Source: a virus. Taken from it: a DNA stretch of 22,483 nt. The notes below the pieces were generated by a model that made no database searches, was not told where the DNA came from, and saw nothing but the letters and a program-made list of their open reading frames with translations. The stretch lies in IMG/VR virus record IMGVR_UViG_3300032282_001195, positions 1 to 22,483 of that record. One strand, written 5' to 3'. This document shows, piece after piece, positions 22,239 to 22,483 of the stretch (position 1 is the first letter of the stretch; each line of letters opens with the position of its first letter). The position numbers and the translations under genes are program-made.

Positions 22239-22433
22239 ATGAAAACACTTCCAAGAGCATCCCTAAAACATTGTGTGCTTGTTTACCAACTTATTGATAA
22301 TCAATTAGTTGTTGTAAAGACAAGCATATTTGATAACCCTTATAGTGCTGTAAGGTTTGCTAATGAATTAACTGAACGTGGGTATTATGCTATACCAAAA
22401 ACTAAAGTAATTATGGAACAACCATTAGCATAA
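22239..22433 (+). CDS. 64-residue protein, second rightward gene
   Basis: Starts MKTLPRASLKHCVLVYQLID and includes TSIFDNPYSAVRFANELTER, then GYYAIPKTKVIMEQ. Strand-strand-helix-strand order is likely. Small size and position after the 45-residue gene, with a hairpin directly after the stop, suggest a short rightward transcript of two genes. It has no signal peptide and no catalytic motif. Its function is not known to me. Confidence 0.7.
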   Translation: MKTLPRASLKHCVLVYQLIDNQLVVVKTSIFDNPYSAVRFANELTERGYYAIPKTKVIMEQPLA

Positions 22434-22438
22434 GATTA

Positions 22439-22465
22439 AAGAGCAGGGGAAACACTCCTGCTCTT
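22439..22465 (+). terminator. Hairpin after the second rightward gene
   Basis: AAGAGCAGG (22439-22447) and CCTGCTCTT (22457-22465) form a perfect nine-pair stem with a nine-base loop, three bases after the TAA. The plus-strand side is followed by ATAACAATTT, so the T-run is poor. The minus-strand side reads into TTTAATCTT. It may be a weak or bidirectional terminator or an RNA-end stabiliser. Confidence 0.55.
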
Positions 22466-22483
22466 ATAACAATTTAAAACTTA

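Overview
This window is a stretch of a tailed double-stranded DNA phage genome. A bacterium of the phylum Bacteroidota (Bacteroidetes) is the likely host. The sequence is AT-rich and gene-dense, start codons are preceded by A-rich leaders (often ACAAAATG) instead of Shine-Dalgarno sites, and the long gaps carry TTTG-type promoter elements resembling the Bacteroidota -7 box TAnnTTTG. The order TerL, portal, acidic scaffold-like protein, major capsid protein, together with a small IHF/HU-like protein and a PD-(D/E)XK nuclease, most resembles crAss-like phages (Crassvirales) and their relatives. The exact family is an inference. No integrase, tRNA, CRISPR array or insertion sequence was seen.

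Layout: nearly all of it (1-21280) is read leftwards on the minus strand. In transcription order it starts with a metallophosphoesterase, an HExxH metalloprotease, a small virion-like protein and a 686-residue tail fibre (21280-17478). Next come small genes and a block of four modular proteins sharing an N-terminal LPKxxNWExAS signature (17475-14722), interleaved with two tiny genes. A lysis cassette follows, with an amidase/CHAP-type endolysin flanked by two small membrane proteins (14290-13270), and ends in a strong terminator. A tightly overlapping operon of small proteins then leads into the packaging and head genes (13121-7249): coiled-coil protein, winged helix, IHF-like protein, Cys-rich protein, nuclease, several unknowns and TerL. 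Portal, scaffold and major capsid follow (7247-1445), ending in a second strong terminator. A 337-residue protein and two basic Gly/Lys-rich peptides close the left end.

The interval 21281-22064 has no credible gene and separates the leftward block from a rightward block of which only two small genes are visible (22065 onwards). It holds a candidate structured non-coding RNA at about 21720-22001. Perfect complementary segments fold into stems, two of them in crossing, pseudoknot-like order, and the whole ends in a textbook plus-strand intrinsic terminator. Further inverted repeats at 21366-21675 suggest the RNA may be larger, or that an origin or control region lies beside it. This is the strongest candidate here for something undescribed.

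Other notable signals are the paralogous N-terminal tag family, a shared TTTGYRTAWW element in all five long leftward leaders, a terminator that can refold at 13200-13255, and the absence of TAG among the 35 complete genes called (30 TAA, 5 TGA).
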